From positions 682,001 through 746,000 of the forward strand of contig NZ_FQUP01000001.1 in assembly GCF_900129325.1 (NCBI RefSeq): 64,000 nt of DNA, read 5' to 3'. Below, piece by piece: positions 16,969 through 24,800 of the stretch; position 1 is the first letter of the stretch; the number at the start of each line of letters is the position of its first letter. Position numbers and translations under genes: made by a program. Below the pieces are notes generated by a model, which was given only the letters and a program-made list of their open reading frames with translations, was not told the DNA's origin and did not search any database. The stretch comes from Kaistia soli DSM 19436 (lineage in GTDB: Bacteria > Pseudomonadota > Alphaproteobacteria > Rhizobiales > Kaistiaceae).

Positions 16969-17810
16969 CGGCCGTTGTCGCCTCTGCTCCCCGGCGCGGC
17001 GCCTCCTGGACGTGGCGGATCGGCCTCGCTCTGGTTGGCCTCCATGTCGTCGTCGGCCTGCTGACACTGGTCTGGACGCCCTATGACCCAGGCGCGATGA
17101 CCGGTGGACGGCTGAGCCCTCCGTCGCTCGCCCACTGGGCCGGCACCGATCGCCTCGGGCGGGACGTGCTGACGGAGGTCATGATCGGATCGCGTATCGC
17201 GCTTCAGGTCGGTATCGGCGCGGTCTCGATCGGAGCTGCCATCGGCATCACGATCGGGATCATCGCCGCTTTCGCCACCAGATGGCGCGACGACGCGCTC
17301 GCGGCGACACTCGACATCCTGATCGCCTTCCCGACGCTGCTCATCGCGATGCTGGTGGTTGCTGCCAGCGAGCAGGCCTCGCTCGGGACAGCCATCCTCG
17401 CGCTCGGCATCGCGCTCTCGGCGGTGGTCGCCCGGTTGACGCGCATCCTCGCCAAGCGCGTCATCCAGACCGACTATGTCACGGCCGCCCGCGTTTCCGG
17501 CTCGTCCTGGCTCGCGATCGTGCGCGAGCATGTGCTGCCCAATATCTGGCCGACGCTCTCGGTCAATCTGGCGCTGCAATTCGGCCTCGCCGTGATCGCG
17601 GAGGCGTCGCTGTCCTATCTCGGCCTCGGCGCGCCGCCGCCCAACGCCTCCTGGGGCCGGCTGCTGCAGGAAGCGCAGGGCACCGTCTACAGCGCCCCTT
17701 TCGGCGCCATTGTCCCCGGCCTTGCCCTCGTCTCGCTGACGATCGGCGTCAATCTCTTCGCCGACGGCCTACGCGATCTCGCCGATCCCTTGCGGAGGGG
17801 ACGCGGATGA
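16965..17810 (+). CDS. Peptide-type ABC transporter permease (DppC-like)
   Basis: This 281-residue DppC-type permease has WTPYDPGAMTGGRLSPPS followed by HWAGTDRLGRDVLTEVMIGS, the hallmark GTDxLGRD segment of this subunit. Several transmembrane helices and the EAA-loop region YVTAARVSGSSWLAIVREHV follow, with LSYLGLGAPPPNASWG near the C-terminus. ATGA overlaps on both sides (16965 and 17807) show strict translational coupling in the dpp-like operon. Confidence 0.93.
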   Translation: MTAVVASAPRRGASWTWRIGLALVGLHVVVGLLTLVWTPYDPGAMTGGRLSPPSLAHWAGTDRLGRDVLTEVMIGSRIALQVGIGAVSIGAAIGITIGIIAAFATRWRDDALAATLDILIAFPTLLIAMLVVAASEQASLGTAILALGIALSAVVARLTRILAKRVIQTDYVTAARVSGSSWLAIVREHVLPNIWPTLSVNLALQFGLAVIAEASLSYLGLGAPPPNASWGRLLQEAQGTVYSAPFGAIVPGLALVSLTIGVNLFADGLRDLADPLRRGRG

Positions 17811-18610
17811 GCCTGCTCAAAGTCCGCGATCTCTCCGTCGCCGCGCGCGGCCGAAACCTCGTCGATTCTGTGTCGTTCACGCTCGATGCCGGCGAAAGGC
17901 TGGGCATCATTGGCGAGTCAGGCTCGGGGAAGTCGCTGACAGCCACTGCGATCATCGGCCTGCTGCCGCCTGGGCTCAGCGCGACCGGATCGGTGCTGCT
18001 CGATGGCCACGAGGTTATCGGTGCGCGCGAGGGTGAACTGACCGCGCTGCGCGGCGCCGTCGCCGCGACCGTCTTCCAGGATCCGCTGACGGCGCTCGAT
18101 CCGCTGATGCGCGTCGGCCGCCAGATCGGCGAAGTCTGGGAGCGAACAGAGCGGCGCGCGGGCCGGCCCCATGGGAAGGGCGACACCCGCGCGGCCGTGT
18201 TCAGCCTGATGGACGAAGTCAGCCTGCCTGAGCCCGAGCGGATCGCGGGCGCCTTTCCGCACGAGATTTCCGGCGGGCAGCGCCAGCGCGTCGCCATCGC
18301 CATGGCGCTCGCCTGCCGCCCCAAGCTGCTGATCGCCGATGAGCCGACCACCGCGCTCGACGTGACGACGCAGAAGGAGACGCTGGCGCTGCTGGCGCGG
18401 CTCGTCGCCGACCATGGCATGACGCTGCTCTTCATCAGCCACGACCTCCCGGTCGTGGCTGGGATTGTCGACCGCGTGGTGGTCATGCGGACCGGCGTGG
18501 TGGTCGAGGAAGGTCCGGTGCGGCAGGTCTTCGCGACACCAACTCATGCCTATACGCGCGAGCTTCTTGTCGCCGCAGAGCGCTTCGATCGCGCGCTGGG
18601 GGCGGCATGA
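17807..18610 (+). CDS. Peptide-type ABC transporter ATPase (DppD-like)
   Basis: The 267-residue ATPase has Walker A GESGSGKSLT, Q-loop TVFQDPLTALDP, signature ISGGQRQRVAIAMALA, Walker B LLIADEPTTALD and switch His in FISHDLPVVAG. It ends TPTHAYTRELL, typical of the oligopeptide family, though the Cys cluster seen in longer DppD proteins is absent. ATG 17807 overlaps the permease stop in ATGA. A longer upstream reading frame exists but lies wholly inside the permease gene. Confidence 0.93.
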   Translation: MSLLKVRDLSVAARGRNLVDSVSFTLDAGERLGIIGESGSGKSLTATAIIGLLPPGLSATGSVLLDGHEVIGAREGELTALRGAVAATVFQDPLTALDPLMRVGRQIGEVWERTERRAGRPHGKGDTRAAVFSLMDEVSLPEPERIAGAFPHEISGGQRQRVAIAMALACRPKLLIADEPTTALDVTTQKETLALLARLVADHGMTLLFISHDLPVVAGIVDRVVVMRTGVVVEEGPVRQVFATPTHAYTRELLVAAERFDRALGAA

Positions 18611-19380
18611 GCGACATCCTCCGCCTCGACCATGTGAGCTACGCCTATCCGGGCGGGCGGCCCGTGCTCCGCGACGTCTCGCTCGCAGTCACGGCCGGGC
18701 GCTCGATCGGACTTGTCGGCCAGTCCGGATCGGGCAAGAGCACGATCCTGAAGCTGCTGCTCGGCCTCATGCGACCGCAAACCGGCGACGTGCTGTTCGA
18801 CGGTGCGCGGCTCGATCTTTCCGACCGTCAGATGATGCGGACCTACCGAAAAAGCGTCCAGGCCGTGTTCCAGGACCCCTATGCCTCGCTCGATCCGCGT
18901 CAGAAGGTGCAGGCGATCGTCTCGGAGCCCCTTCGGGCGCTTGGCATCGGTGGCGACCGTCGGGCCATGGTCGTCGCCGCGCTCCGATCGGTCGGATTGG
19001 ATGGCGATATCCTCGACCGCTACCCGGCCGCATTTTCCGGTGGTCAGCGGCAGCGGATCGCCATCGCCCGGGCCATCGTCGCCGGACCGCGCGTCGTCCT
19101 CGCCGACGAAGCGGTGAGCGCGCTCGATCTCACGACCAAGGTGCGGGTCGTCGATCTCTTCCGCGATCTCGCGCGTAAGACGACGCTTCTCTTCGTCTCG
19201 CATGATCTCGGCGTCGTGGCCTCACTCTGCGACGAGATCGTGATCCTCGAAGGCGGGCGGATCGTCGAGACCGGTCCGACGCGCGCCGTTCTGGCAGCGC
19301 CCGCCCATGCCTATACGCAGCAATTGCTCGCCAGCGTGCCGCGCCTTCCCGATTTCCTTGCCGGAGCATCCTCGCCATGA
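18607..19380 (+). CDS. Peptide-type ABC transporter ATPase (DppF-like)
   Basis: The 257-residue second ATPase of the system has Walker A GQSGSGKST, QAVFQDPYASLDPRQKV, signature FSGGQRQRIAIARAIV, Walker B VVLADEAVSALD and FVSHDLGVVASL. DppF-like ends APAHAYTQQLL. ATGA overlaps join it to DppD upstream and the DUF1684 gene downstream. Together with 14383-18610 it makes a complete five-component importer. Confidence 0.93.
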   Translation: MSDILRLDHVSYAYPGGRPVLRDVSLAVTAGRSIGLVGQSGSGKSTILKLLLGLMRPQTGDVLFDGARLDLSDRQMMRTYRKSVQAVFQDPYASLDPRQKVQAIVSEPLRALGIGGDRRAMVVAALRSVGLDGDILDRYPAAFSGGQRQRIAIARAIVAGPRVVLADEAVSALDLTTKVRVVDLFRDLARKTTLLFVSHDLGVVASLCDEIVILEGGRIVETGPTRAVLAAPAHAYTQQLLASVPRLPDFLAGASSP

Positions 19381-20183
19381 CCACGGACACCCACACTCTC
19401 GCCGACCTCGACGGCTGGAAGGCGAAGCGCCTCGCCGCGCTGAAGGCAGCGGATGGCTGGCTGAACCTCGTCTCGCGCGACTGGCTCCAGGCGGGCGTCT
19501 TCAGCGTCGGCAGCGGAGCCACCAATGACATCGTGCTGCCGGTCGGGCCAGAGCGGCTCGGCGTCCTGACGCAGCATGCGGATGGCGAGGTCGACTTCGT
19601 GCCGGCGGCGGGCGGGGCGGCGGTGCATCTCTCCCCGAACAAGAAGCTGCCGCCGAAACTGCTCGTCGACGGACTGCTGCTCGAATTGACAACGATCAAC
19701 GGCGAGAACGCGCTGCGCGTCCGCGATACGCAGTCGCCTGCGCCGGCTGCCTTTCCCGGCATCGCAACCTTTCCAGTGAGACCGGATCTCCGCGTCGTCG
19801 CCGACTGGATCGCCTTCGATGCCCCGCGCGGGCTCACGGTCGACACGAGCAGGCAGATCGCGACCGCTGTCGAGGCGACGCACCAGGCGGTTTTCACGAT
19901 TGCCGGGCAGCGCTTCTCGCTGACCGCGACGCATGGGACGCCGGAAGCGCCGCAATTCGTCTTCCGCGATCAGACGGCTGGGGACGCGACCTACCCGGCC
20001 GGGCGCTTCGTCTACGGCGAGCAGGTCACGGCGACGTCGATCGTGATTGACTTCAACAAGGCGATCAATCCGCCCTGCGCCTTCACCGATTTCGCCGTCT
20101 GCCCGCTGCCGCCGCCGGAGAACATCCTGCCGATCCGCATCGAAGCCGGCGAGAAGCGGCTGCCGGACGGCTGGTCGCACTGA
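19377..20183 (+). CDS. DUF1684 domain protein
   Basis: This 268-residue cytoplasmic protein of the DUF1684 family starts LADLDGWKAKRLAALKAADGW and ends with the conserved block DFNKAINPPCAFTDFAVCPL and PPPENILPIRIEAGEK. A second conserved stretch is YPAGRFVYGEQV. DUF1684 proteins have no established reaction. Coupling by ATGA to the DppF gene says it acts with the importer, perhaps on the imported compound. The codon frame continues after the stop into decayed sarcosine-oxidase-like sequence. Confidence 0.85.
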   Translation: MTTDTHTLADLDGWKAKRLAALKAADGWLNLVSRDWLQAGVFSVGSGATNDIVLPVGPERLGVLTQHADGEVDFVPAAGGAAVHLSPNKKLPPKLLVDGLLLELTTINGENALRVRDTQSPAPAAFPGIATFPVRPDLRVVADWIAFDAPRGLTVDTSRQIATAVEATHQAVFTIAGQRFSLTATHGTPEAPQFVFRDQTAGDATYPAGRFVYGEQVTATSIVIDFNKAINPPCAFTDFAVCPLPPPENILPIRIEAGEKRLPDGWSH

Positions 20184-20490
20184 TCGCCGCGCGGCGACGC
20201 CGAGCACCTCGCATACGGCCTTCACCGCGACCGTCCCTCGGCCAGCACCGCAAGCGCGGGCGACATCGCGCCGGTCGAGGCGGCGGCGCGCGACTGCTTC
20301 GTCGATTTCGACGACTACAGGCTGCAGGATGCCAAGGTCTGCGACTACACGGTGACAGAGGACGAAGGCTTCGTCGTCGAACCGACCGGACCTGCCGGCT
20401 TGCTGCTCAGTGCCTGCTCCGGCCATGGCTTCAAGCTCGCGCCGCTGATCGCGACCCGTCTCGCCGATGCGCTGGTGGGTCGGATCGGCG
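20184..20490 (+). pseudogene. 3' remnant of a sarcosine-oxidase-like FAD oxidoreductase gene
   Basis: Directly after the DUF1684 stop, and in the same frame, the translation reads GDAEHLAYGLHRDRP, then CDYTVTEDEGFVVEP, then LLSACSGHGFKLAPLIATRL and ADALVG. The SGHGFKLAP block is the hallmark C-terminus of monomeric sarcosine oxidase / N-methyltryptophan oxidase-like enzymes. The first 250 or more residues are missing and no start or RBS is seen. It is the decayed end of a gene that once followed DUF1684 in the operon. Confidence 0.68.
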
Positions 20491-20591
20491 CCAGACGGCG
20501 TTCGCCGCGGGCCTGTCCGACATTCCCGCCCTTCGGCGAGAAGCGCCGCGATCGCCCGGGCTCTGACCGGCGGCGGCGGCTCGGTGTCGGG

Positions 20592-20995
20592 TCAGTCGAT
20601 GCGAACGAGTTCGCGCGGCAGCCGTGTCACGACCTCGATGCCTGTCTCGGTGACGACCAGTTGGTCCTCGATGGTCAAGGAGCCGATGCCCTTGCCGTAG
20701 AAGGGCGTCTCGAAGGCGAGTACCATGCCCGGCTCGACGACGGCGTCGCTGTCGGCGGCGATGAAGGGCCATTCCTCGGAGCCGACGCTGGCGCCAACCC
20801 CATGGCCGTAATGGCCGCGCTGATAGCTGGTGAGGCCAGCGCCATGGATGACCGCCGCCGTGGCCGCATAGATGTCGGAGAGCGCCGCGCCCGGCCGGAT
20901 CGTTGCAAGACCGGCGGAGAAGCCCTCGGCGAGGATGGCATGGATATCCGCGGCGAGCGGATCGGGCTGCGCGAAGGAATAGCTGCGAGCCGACT
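20592..20995 (-). pseudogene. 3' remnant of an M24 (Xaa-Pro aminopeptidase-like) metallopeptidase gene
   Basis: About 130 codons match the C-terminal catalytic half of M24 peptidases: LAEGFSAGLATIRPGAALSD, GLTSYQRGHYGHGVGASVGS with the metal-binding His, VVEPGMVLAFETPFYG and LTIEDQLVVTETG with the catalytic Glu. The N-terminal creatinase-like domain and start of the pita-bread domain are missing (normal length about 370-400 residues). Upstream sequence (from about 21000) is unrelated. It converges on the sarcosine-oxidase-like remnant; both are broken on the side away from each other. Confidence 0.65.
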
Positions 20996-21084
20996 CCTTC
21001 GCATGGGACTGCGCCGTGTACCAAAGATATGCCAACACAATCAGTTGGTTGTGAAACGCGGCGCCCTCGGGGCACCGTTTTCAT

Positions 21085-21148
21085 GTTGCGACCGGGTTGC
21101 GACTGGTTTTCCACGGTTCTAGCGATTTCCACTGAGGCGCGGCCGCTC
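21085..21148. repeat. Interspersed repeat, copy A
   Basis: It begins GTTGCGACCGGGTTGCG (21085-21101) and continues with a diverged tail containing TTTCCACTGAGGCGCGG. The same 17-mer followed by a similar tail (TTTCCCTGAAGCGCGG) occurs at 38973-39028. The spacing between the two blocks differs by about 8 nt. Both copies lie in intergenic DNA. Confidence 0.45.
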
Positions 21149-21204
21149 CACCCGACACGAATAGCAACATGTCCAAGGGGCATGTTGCTATTCGTGTCGG
21201 GTGG
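21148..21204. repeat. Perfect 24-bp inverted repeat with 9-nt loop
   Basis: The arm 21148-21171 (CCACCCGACACGAATAGCAA then CATG) is the exact reverse complement of 21181-21204; the loop 21172-21180 is TCCAAGGGG. No T-run follows either arm, and the arms are not GC-only, so it is not a typical terminator. It could be a cruciform, a protein site or the footprint of a small palindromic mobile repeat. Confidence 0.8.
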
Positions 21205-21733
21205 GGCGATGGCGCGAGCTTGGCGATGCATTCCCCGGAACGCACAACGGTCGATGGCGCCGACGAGAAGCCGGCCGCCCCGCTCGTCAAGCGCGTGCTC
21301 GCGGCGCCAGTCCATTGCTGAACCGCGGGCGGACAACGATCGTCTTTTGGTTGGGTTTCCGCGCGATGCCGGGGCGCTTCGAACGCGCATCGAGGAAGAC
21401 CATCGCCTCCTCCGGGCCGCACATACGGGGCATGCAGGCGGAGCCGAAGTCGTTGTTACCCTCGAACTCCCCCGACCCCACGCCAGAGATGTCGCTTGAA
21501 ATGCCGTTCGATCGCCGCCGAGAAGTTCGTCGAACCGGAACGCGGCCCGCTTTGCGCGCCATTGTGGCCGTTTAGGCCCGCCGAGCGGAATTCCTAAAAG
21601 CTGTCATTCTCCGCAGCCAAGACTGAGGTCCCGACGTTGACGCGCAATGCGGCTGTTACAATCTGCATACAGCCTCGCGACCGATCAGTCGCTGGCACGT
21701 TTCCTACTCAACCAACCGAGATGGAGATGAACC

Positions 21734-22435
21734 TTGGCTGACTACGAACTTTTATACTGGTCCGCGCCCTTTCGCGGCCAGTTTGTGCGCGCTGTGCTTG
21801 CCTTTGCGGGCAAGAGCTGGACTGAGGGTGGCGATGCGAAAATTTCGCGGCTTATGGCTGGCCCCGTGGAAGCCATGCCCGTGCCCTTCATGGGGCCGCC
21901 GGTTCTGATCGACCACAAGGCCGACGTGGCCATCGCGGAAATGCCCGCCATCATCCTTTATCTGGGCGAAACGCTAAACCTTATGCCGGACACGCCCGAA
22001 CTGCGCGCCATGACGATGAAGATCGTCAATGATGCGAACGACGTCATCGACGAAATCACGCTGAATGGCGGCGACCACATGTGGAGCGAAAAACGCTGGG
22101 AGGCGTATATGCCCAGGCTCGCAAAATGGATGCGCATTTGGGAAGACACTGGCCGACGTTACGGCTTGGACAAGGGCGTCGGCCACATCCTGGGAGGCAA
22201 GGCGCCTGGCCTTGCCGATGTTATCACCGCTACGCTCTGGAGCACGATGGCCGAGCGCTTTAGCAAAATCCACGATCTATTCGGGAGCACAGCGCCGATG
22301 ACGGCGGCTCTCTGCCTGCGCGTTTCTGCGCTGCCGCCCCTCGCTCAACTGTCGGAAAAGGCCCGTCAGGACTATGGAGACGCCTATGCTGGCGGGCAGA
22401 TTGGCGCCTCCATGGCCAAGATACTGAACGACTAG
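21734..22435 (+). CDS. Glutathione S-transferase-like protein
   Basis: The 233-residue protein begins ELLYWSAPFRGQFVRAVLAF, the glutathione-binding strand-helix of a GST, followed by PVPFMGPPVLIDHKADVAIA and EMPAIILYLGETLNL (cis-Pro region and Glu/Met in place of the usual Glu-Ser). A helical C-terminal domain with GLADVITATLW follows. The start is TTG 21734: GGAG at 21723-21726 is well spaced and no ATG fits the frame. Codon use is less GC-biased than in neighbours, hinting at recent acquisition. It stands alone between gene debris and a gene-poor gap. Confidence 0.8.
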   Translation: MADYELLYWSAPFRGQFVRAVLAFAGKSWTEGGDAKISRLMAGPVEAMPVPFMGPPVLIDHKADVAIAEMPAIILYLGETLNLMPDTPELRAMTMKIVNDANDVIDEITLNGGDHMWSEKRWEAYMPRLAKWMRIWEDTGRRYGLDKGVGHILGGKAPGLADVITATLWSTMAERFSKIHDLFGSTAPMTAALCLRVSALPPLAQLSEKARQDYGDAYAGGQIGASMAKILND

Positions 22436-22954
22436 CACTATAGCTAAATGAGGTCAGGTGGCGTCCAAGATGGAAGACCGATTTGCGCCATTTCGGACCC
22501 TCGGCTCCTGACCAGAAAGCAGAGCTTCGGCTTTGCGCGCTCGTTCGCGAAGCTTGGACCGCTGCTGCATTCTCTTAAAAGCTGCCGTTGCCAATCACCC
22601 GAATGCGCAGGTCTGAACTCACAATCCCTTTCATCTTCACCTGCAGCAGAATCAGCAGGACAAGTGGAGCAGACCCTGGCCGTTCGGGGCCCCCTCGCCG
22701 ACTCCGCGTTCAACGAAATTGAACTAGACCCAAGTCTACCGCGCAAAGCCCATAGCCGTGCCGACTACCTATCGAGCGTGAGAGGTGACGTCCGGTATCG
22801 CCGATGACGGTCCTGTCATTCGCAAGGCATCGGCGCTTCCACGGAATTCCAACGCAAGGACGCCGCTCCACAGACGACGCTGTCTGTATCCACTAGCGCG
22901 AGCGGCGGCCTCCAATACCCCTTTCAGATCGGGATATGCCCTTAGCGAGGTTGG
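22436..22954. other. 519-bp stretch with no recognised gene
   Basis: Short open frames occur on both strands (for example 22444-22746 minus and 22448-22807 plus), but none has an RBS, family resemblance or codon bias like the neighbours. It lies between a plus-strand gene and the 3' end of the minus-strand operon at 22955. I see no clear hairpin terminator. Confidence 0.5.
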
Positions 22955-23794
22955 TCACGCAGCCTTCACGATCCGGAAGCCATCGATCTCCTCGACAATC
23001 GGTAGCCCGGCCCAGCGTTCTGTATCGTGCAGGATGATGAGGCGGCTTAGATCGCCGGCGATTTCGGTATTGATCCTGTCGATCGTCTTGAGCTGGTCCC
23101 AGGTGCTGCCGACGGCGTTGGCGAGCGGGACATAGACGCCGTCGTGGTTATGACCGCAGATGTTGGCGGTCGTATAGATGCAGTCGCCGGCCACGACCAA
23201 GCGGCCCCGCGCCGTCTCCAGGATGATGAACTGCTGGCCGATCGTATGGCCCGGGCCGGTACGCACATGCAGGCCGGGGAGAAGATTGTCGCGGTCGCCA
23301 TCCACGAGGTCGAGACGGTGCTCGATCGAGGCGTCAAAGGCCCGGCGCATATCGTCCGGATTGATGATCGCGGTCAAGGAGCCGAAACGCGGCGGCAGCG
23401 CCAGCAGTTCGACCCAACTCAGGATCTCCTGCTTCTGCACATGGATCATGGCATTCGGGAATTTGCCGATGGAGCCCATATGGTCGAAATGCGCGTGGCT
23501 GAGGACGATGTCGGTGACGGCGCCCGGCTCGACACCCAGCGTCTTGAGCTGGCTGAGCGGCGAGATCCAGTCGGGGATACCGAACTTCTTGCTGAACGCG
23601 GCGCCGCTGCCTTCGCGCATGAAGCCCGTATCGATCAGGACGACCCGATCGTCCCGTCGCGCGAGCACGAAGGAGAAGGGCAGATCGACGACGCCGGCAT
23701 CGTGCGCGCCGAGGATCAGGCCGGCGACCAGCTGGTCCTTCGAGCGAGCGAATTCGAGGACATGGACTTCCCAGAGCGCTTGCACATCGGTCAT
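22955..23794 (-). CDS. MBL-fold metallohydrolase (lactonase-like)
   Basis: The 279-residue metallo-beta-lactamase-fold protein has the zinc motif His100-x-His102-x-Asp104-His105 (VLSHAHFDHMG). Further ligands are GPGHTIGQQFIIL, VVAGDCIYT and a late His in LIILHDTERW. The layout resembles N-acyl-homoserine lactonases and related metabolic lactonases. ATG 23794 has GAGGAGA 6 nt upstream, and the gene lies 10 bp after the permease stop, so it is the last gene of the RbsABC-type operon. In this setting hydrolysis of a sugar lactone is as likely as quorum quenching. Confidence 0.85.
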   Translation of the reverse strand: MTDVQALWEVHVLEFARSKDQLVAGLILGAHDAGVVDLPFSFVLARRDDRVVLIDTGFMREGSGAAFSKKFGIPDWISPLSQLKTLGVEPGAVTDIVLSHAHFDHMGSIGKFPNAMIHVQKQEILSWVELLALPPRFGSLTAIINPDDMRRAFDASIEHRLDLVDGDRDNLLPGLHVRTGPGHTIGQQFIILETARGRLVVAGDCIYTTANICGHNHDGVYVPLANAVGSTWDQLKTIDRINTEIAGDLSRLIILHDTERWAGLPIVEEIDGFRIVKAA

Positions 23795-23804
23795 CGTCTT
23801 CTCC

Positions 23805-24800
23805 TCAGCTCTCGGAAATCATGCGGCCAAGGCTGGCGAGACCGACCGCGACGATCAGGATCGCGCCCTGGAATATGTATTGTGAAAAAGTCGGCGCGCC
23901 GAAGATATTCAGGCCGTTGAAGCCGAACGCGATGATCAGCACGCCGACAAATGAGCCGAGCACGTGGAACTCGCCGTCGCGCATCGTCGCAGAGCCGAGG
24001 AAGACGGCGGCGAAGGCAGTGAGCAGATAGCTGTCGGCCGCGCTGGTCGTGCCGCTGCCGAGGCGCGAGGCGAGCAGGATGCCAGTCAGCGCCGCGCACA
24101 TGCCGGAGACAACGAAGCCGAGGATCTTGATCCGGTCGACATTGATACCGGCGAGACGGGCCGCTGCCGGATTGCCACCTACAGCCTGGATTTCTTGGCC
24201 GAGCGCGGTGCGCTCGACCAGAATCCACAGACCGCCCAGAACGACGGCCATGATGACGATGTTGTTCGGGATGCCGAAAAGCCAGCGGCCGAGCGAAAGC
24301 TGCAGGAATGCCTCCGGCACGCCGGCGACGATCGGGACGCCGGCCGAATAGGCAAAGGCGAGCCCGGTCAAGATCGTGCCGACGCCCAGCGTCGCGATCA
24401 CCGAATTGACCTTCGCCTTGGTCACGATGACGCCGTTGACGAGGCCGATCAGCGCGCCGAGCGCAATCACGATCACGATGGCCAGCGGGATCGGCAGCTT
24501 GTTGGCGACGATCAGGCCGGTGACAAGCACGCCGTGAAGGCTCGCCGCGAAGCCGATCGACAGATCGAGTTCACCGACGATGACTGCAAGCGTGAGTCCG
24601 CCTGCAATGATCATGGCGAGCGACGCCTGATTGAGCACGTTGGTGAAATTGCTCAGCGTCGGAAACGCCCGCGGCGACAGGAAGGCAAAGACGGCAATCA
24701 TCAGCAGCAGGCCGATAATGGTAGCGTACCGGGCAAAGAAGCCGAGCGCCGCCCTCGATGCCGGCGAAAGTCGCCGGCCGCCGCTCATCACCATGCTCAT
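23805..24800 (-). CDS. Sugar ABC transporter permease (RbsC type)
   Basis: This 331-residue membrane permease of the ribose/xylose type has about eight to ten hydrophobic segments. The signature ASLAMIIAGGLTLAVIVGEL then DLSIGFAA is followed by TALGQEIQAVGGNPAAARLA and GINVDRIKILGFVVSG. The start ATG 24800 overlaps the ATPase stop as ATGA; a longer frame upstream lies inside the ATPase gene. It forms the channel for the SBP at 26378 and the ATPase at 24797. Confidence 0.92.
   Translation of the reverse strand: MSMVMSGGRRLSPASRAALGFFARYATIIGLLLMIAVFAFLSPRAFPTLSNFTNVLNQASLAMIIAGGLTLAVIVGELDLSIGFAASLHGVLVTGLIVANKLPIPLAIVIVIALGALIGLVNGVIVTKAKVNSVIATLGVGTILTGLAFAYSAGVPIVAGVPEAFLQLSLGRWLFGIPNNIVIMAVVLGGLWILVERTALGQEIQAVGGNPAAARLAGINVDRIKILGFVVSGMCAALTGILLASRLGSGTTSAADSYLLTAFAAVFLGSATMRDGEFHVLGSFVGVLIIAFGFNGLNIFGAPTFSQYIFQGAILIVAVGLASLGRMISES

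Larger units (their letters stand above)
20999..21733. other. 735-bp stretch with no recognised gene
   Basis: No open frame here resembles a known protein. It contains one copy of a short interspersed repeat (21085-21148), a perfect 24-bp inverted repeat (21148-21204) and the probable promoter of the GST-like gene at 21734. The flanks are gene remnants, so it looks like a rearrangement zone. Confidence 0.6.

Noticed and set aside
19311-20426. 371-codon minus-strand open frame opposite DUF1684
   Set aside because: Antisense shadow; composition and lack of motifs argue against a real gene.
22444-22807. Pair of overlapping 100-119 codon open frames on opposite strands
   Set aside because: No RBS, no recognisable family and low-complexity composition; treated as intergenic.
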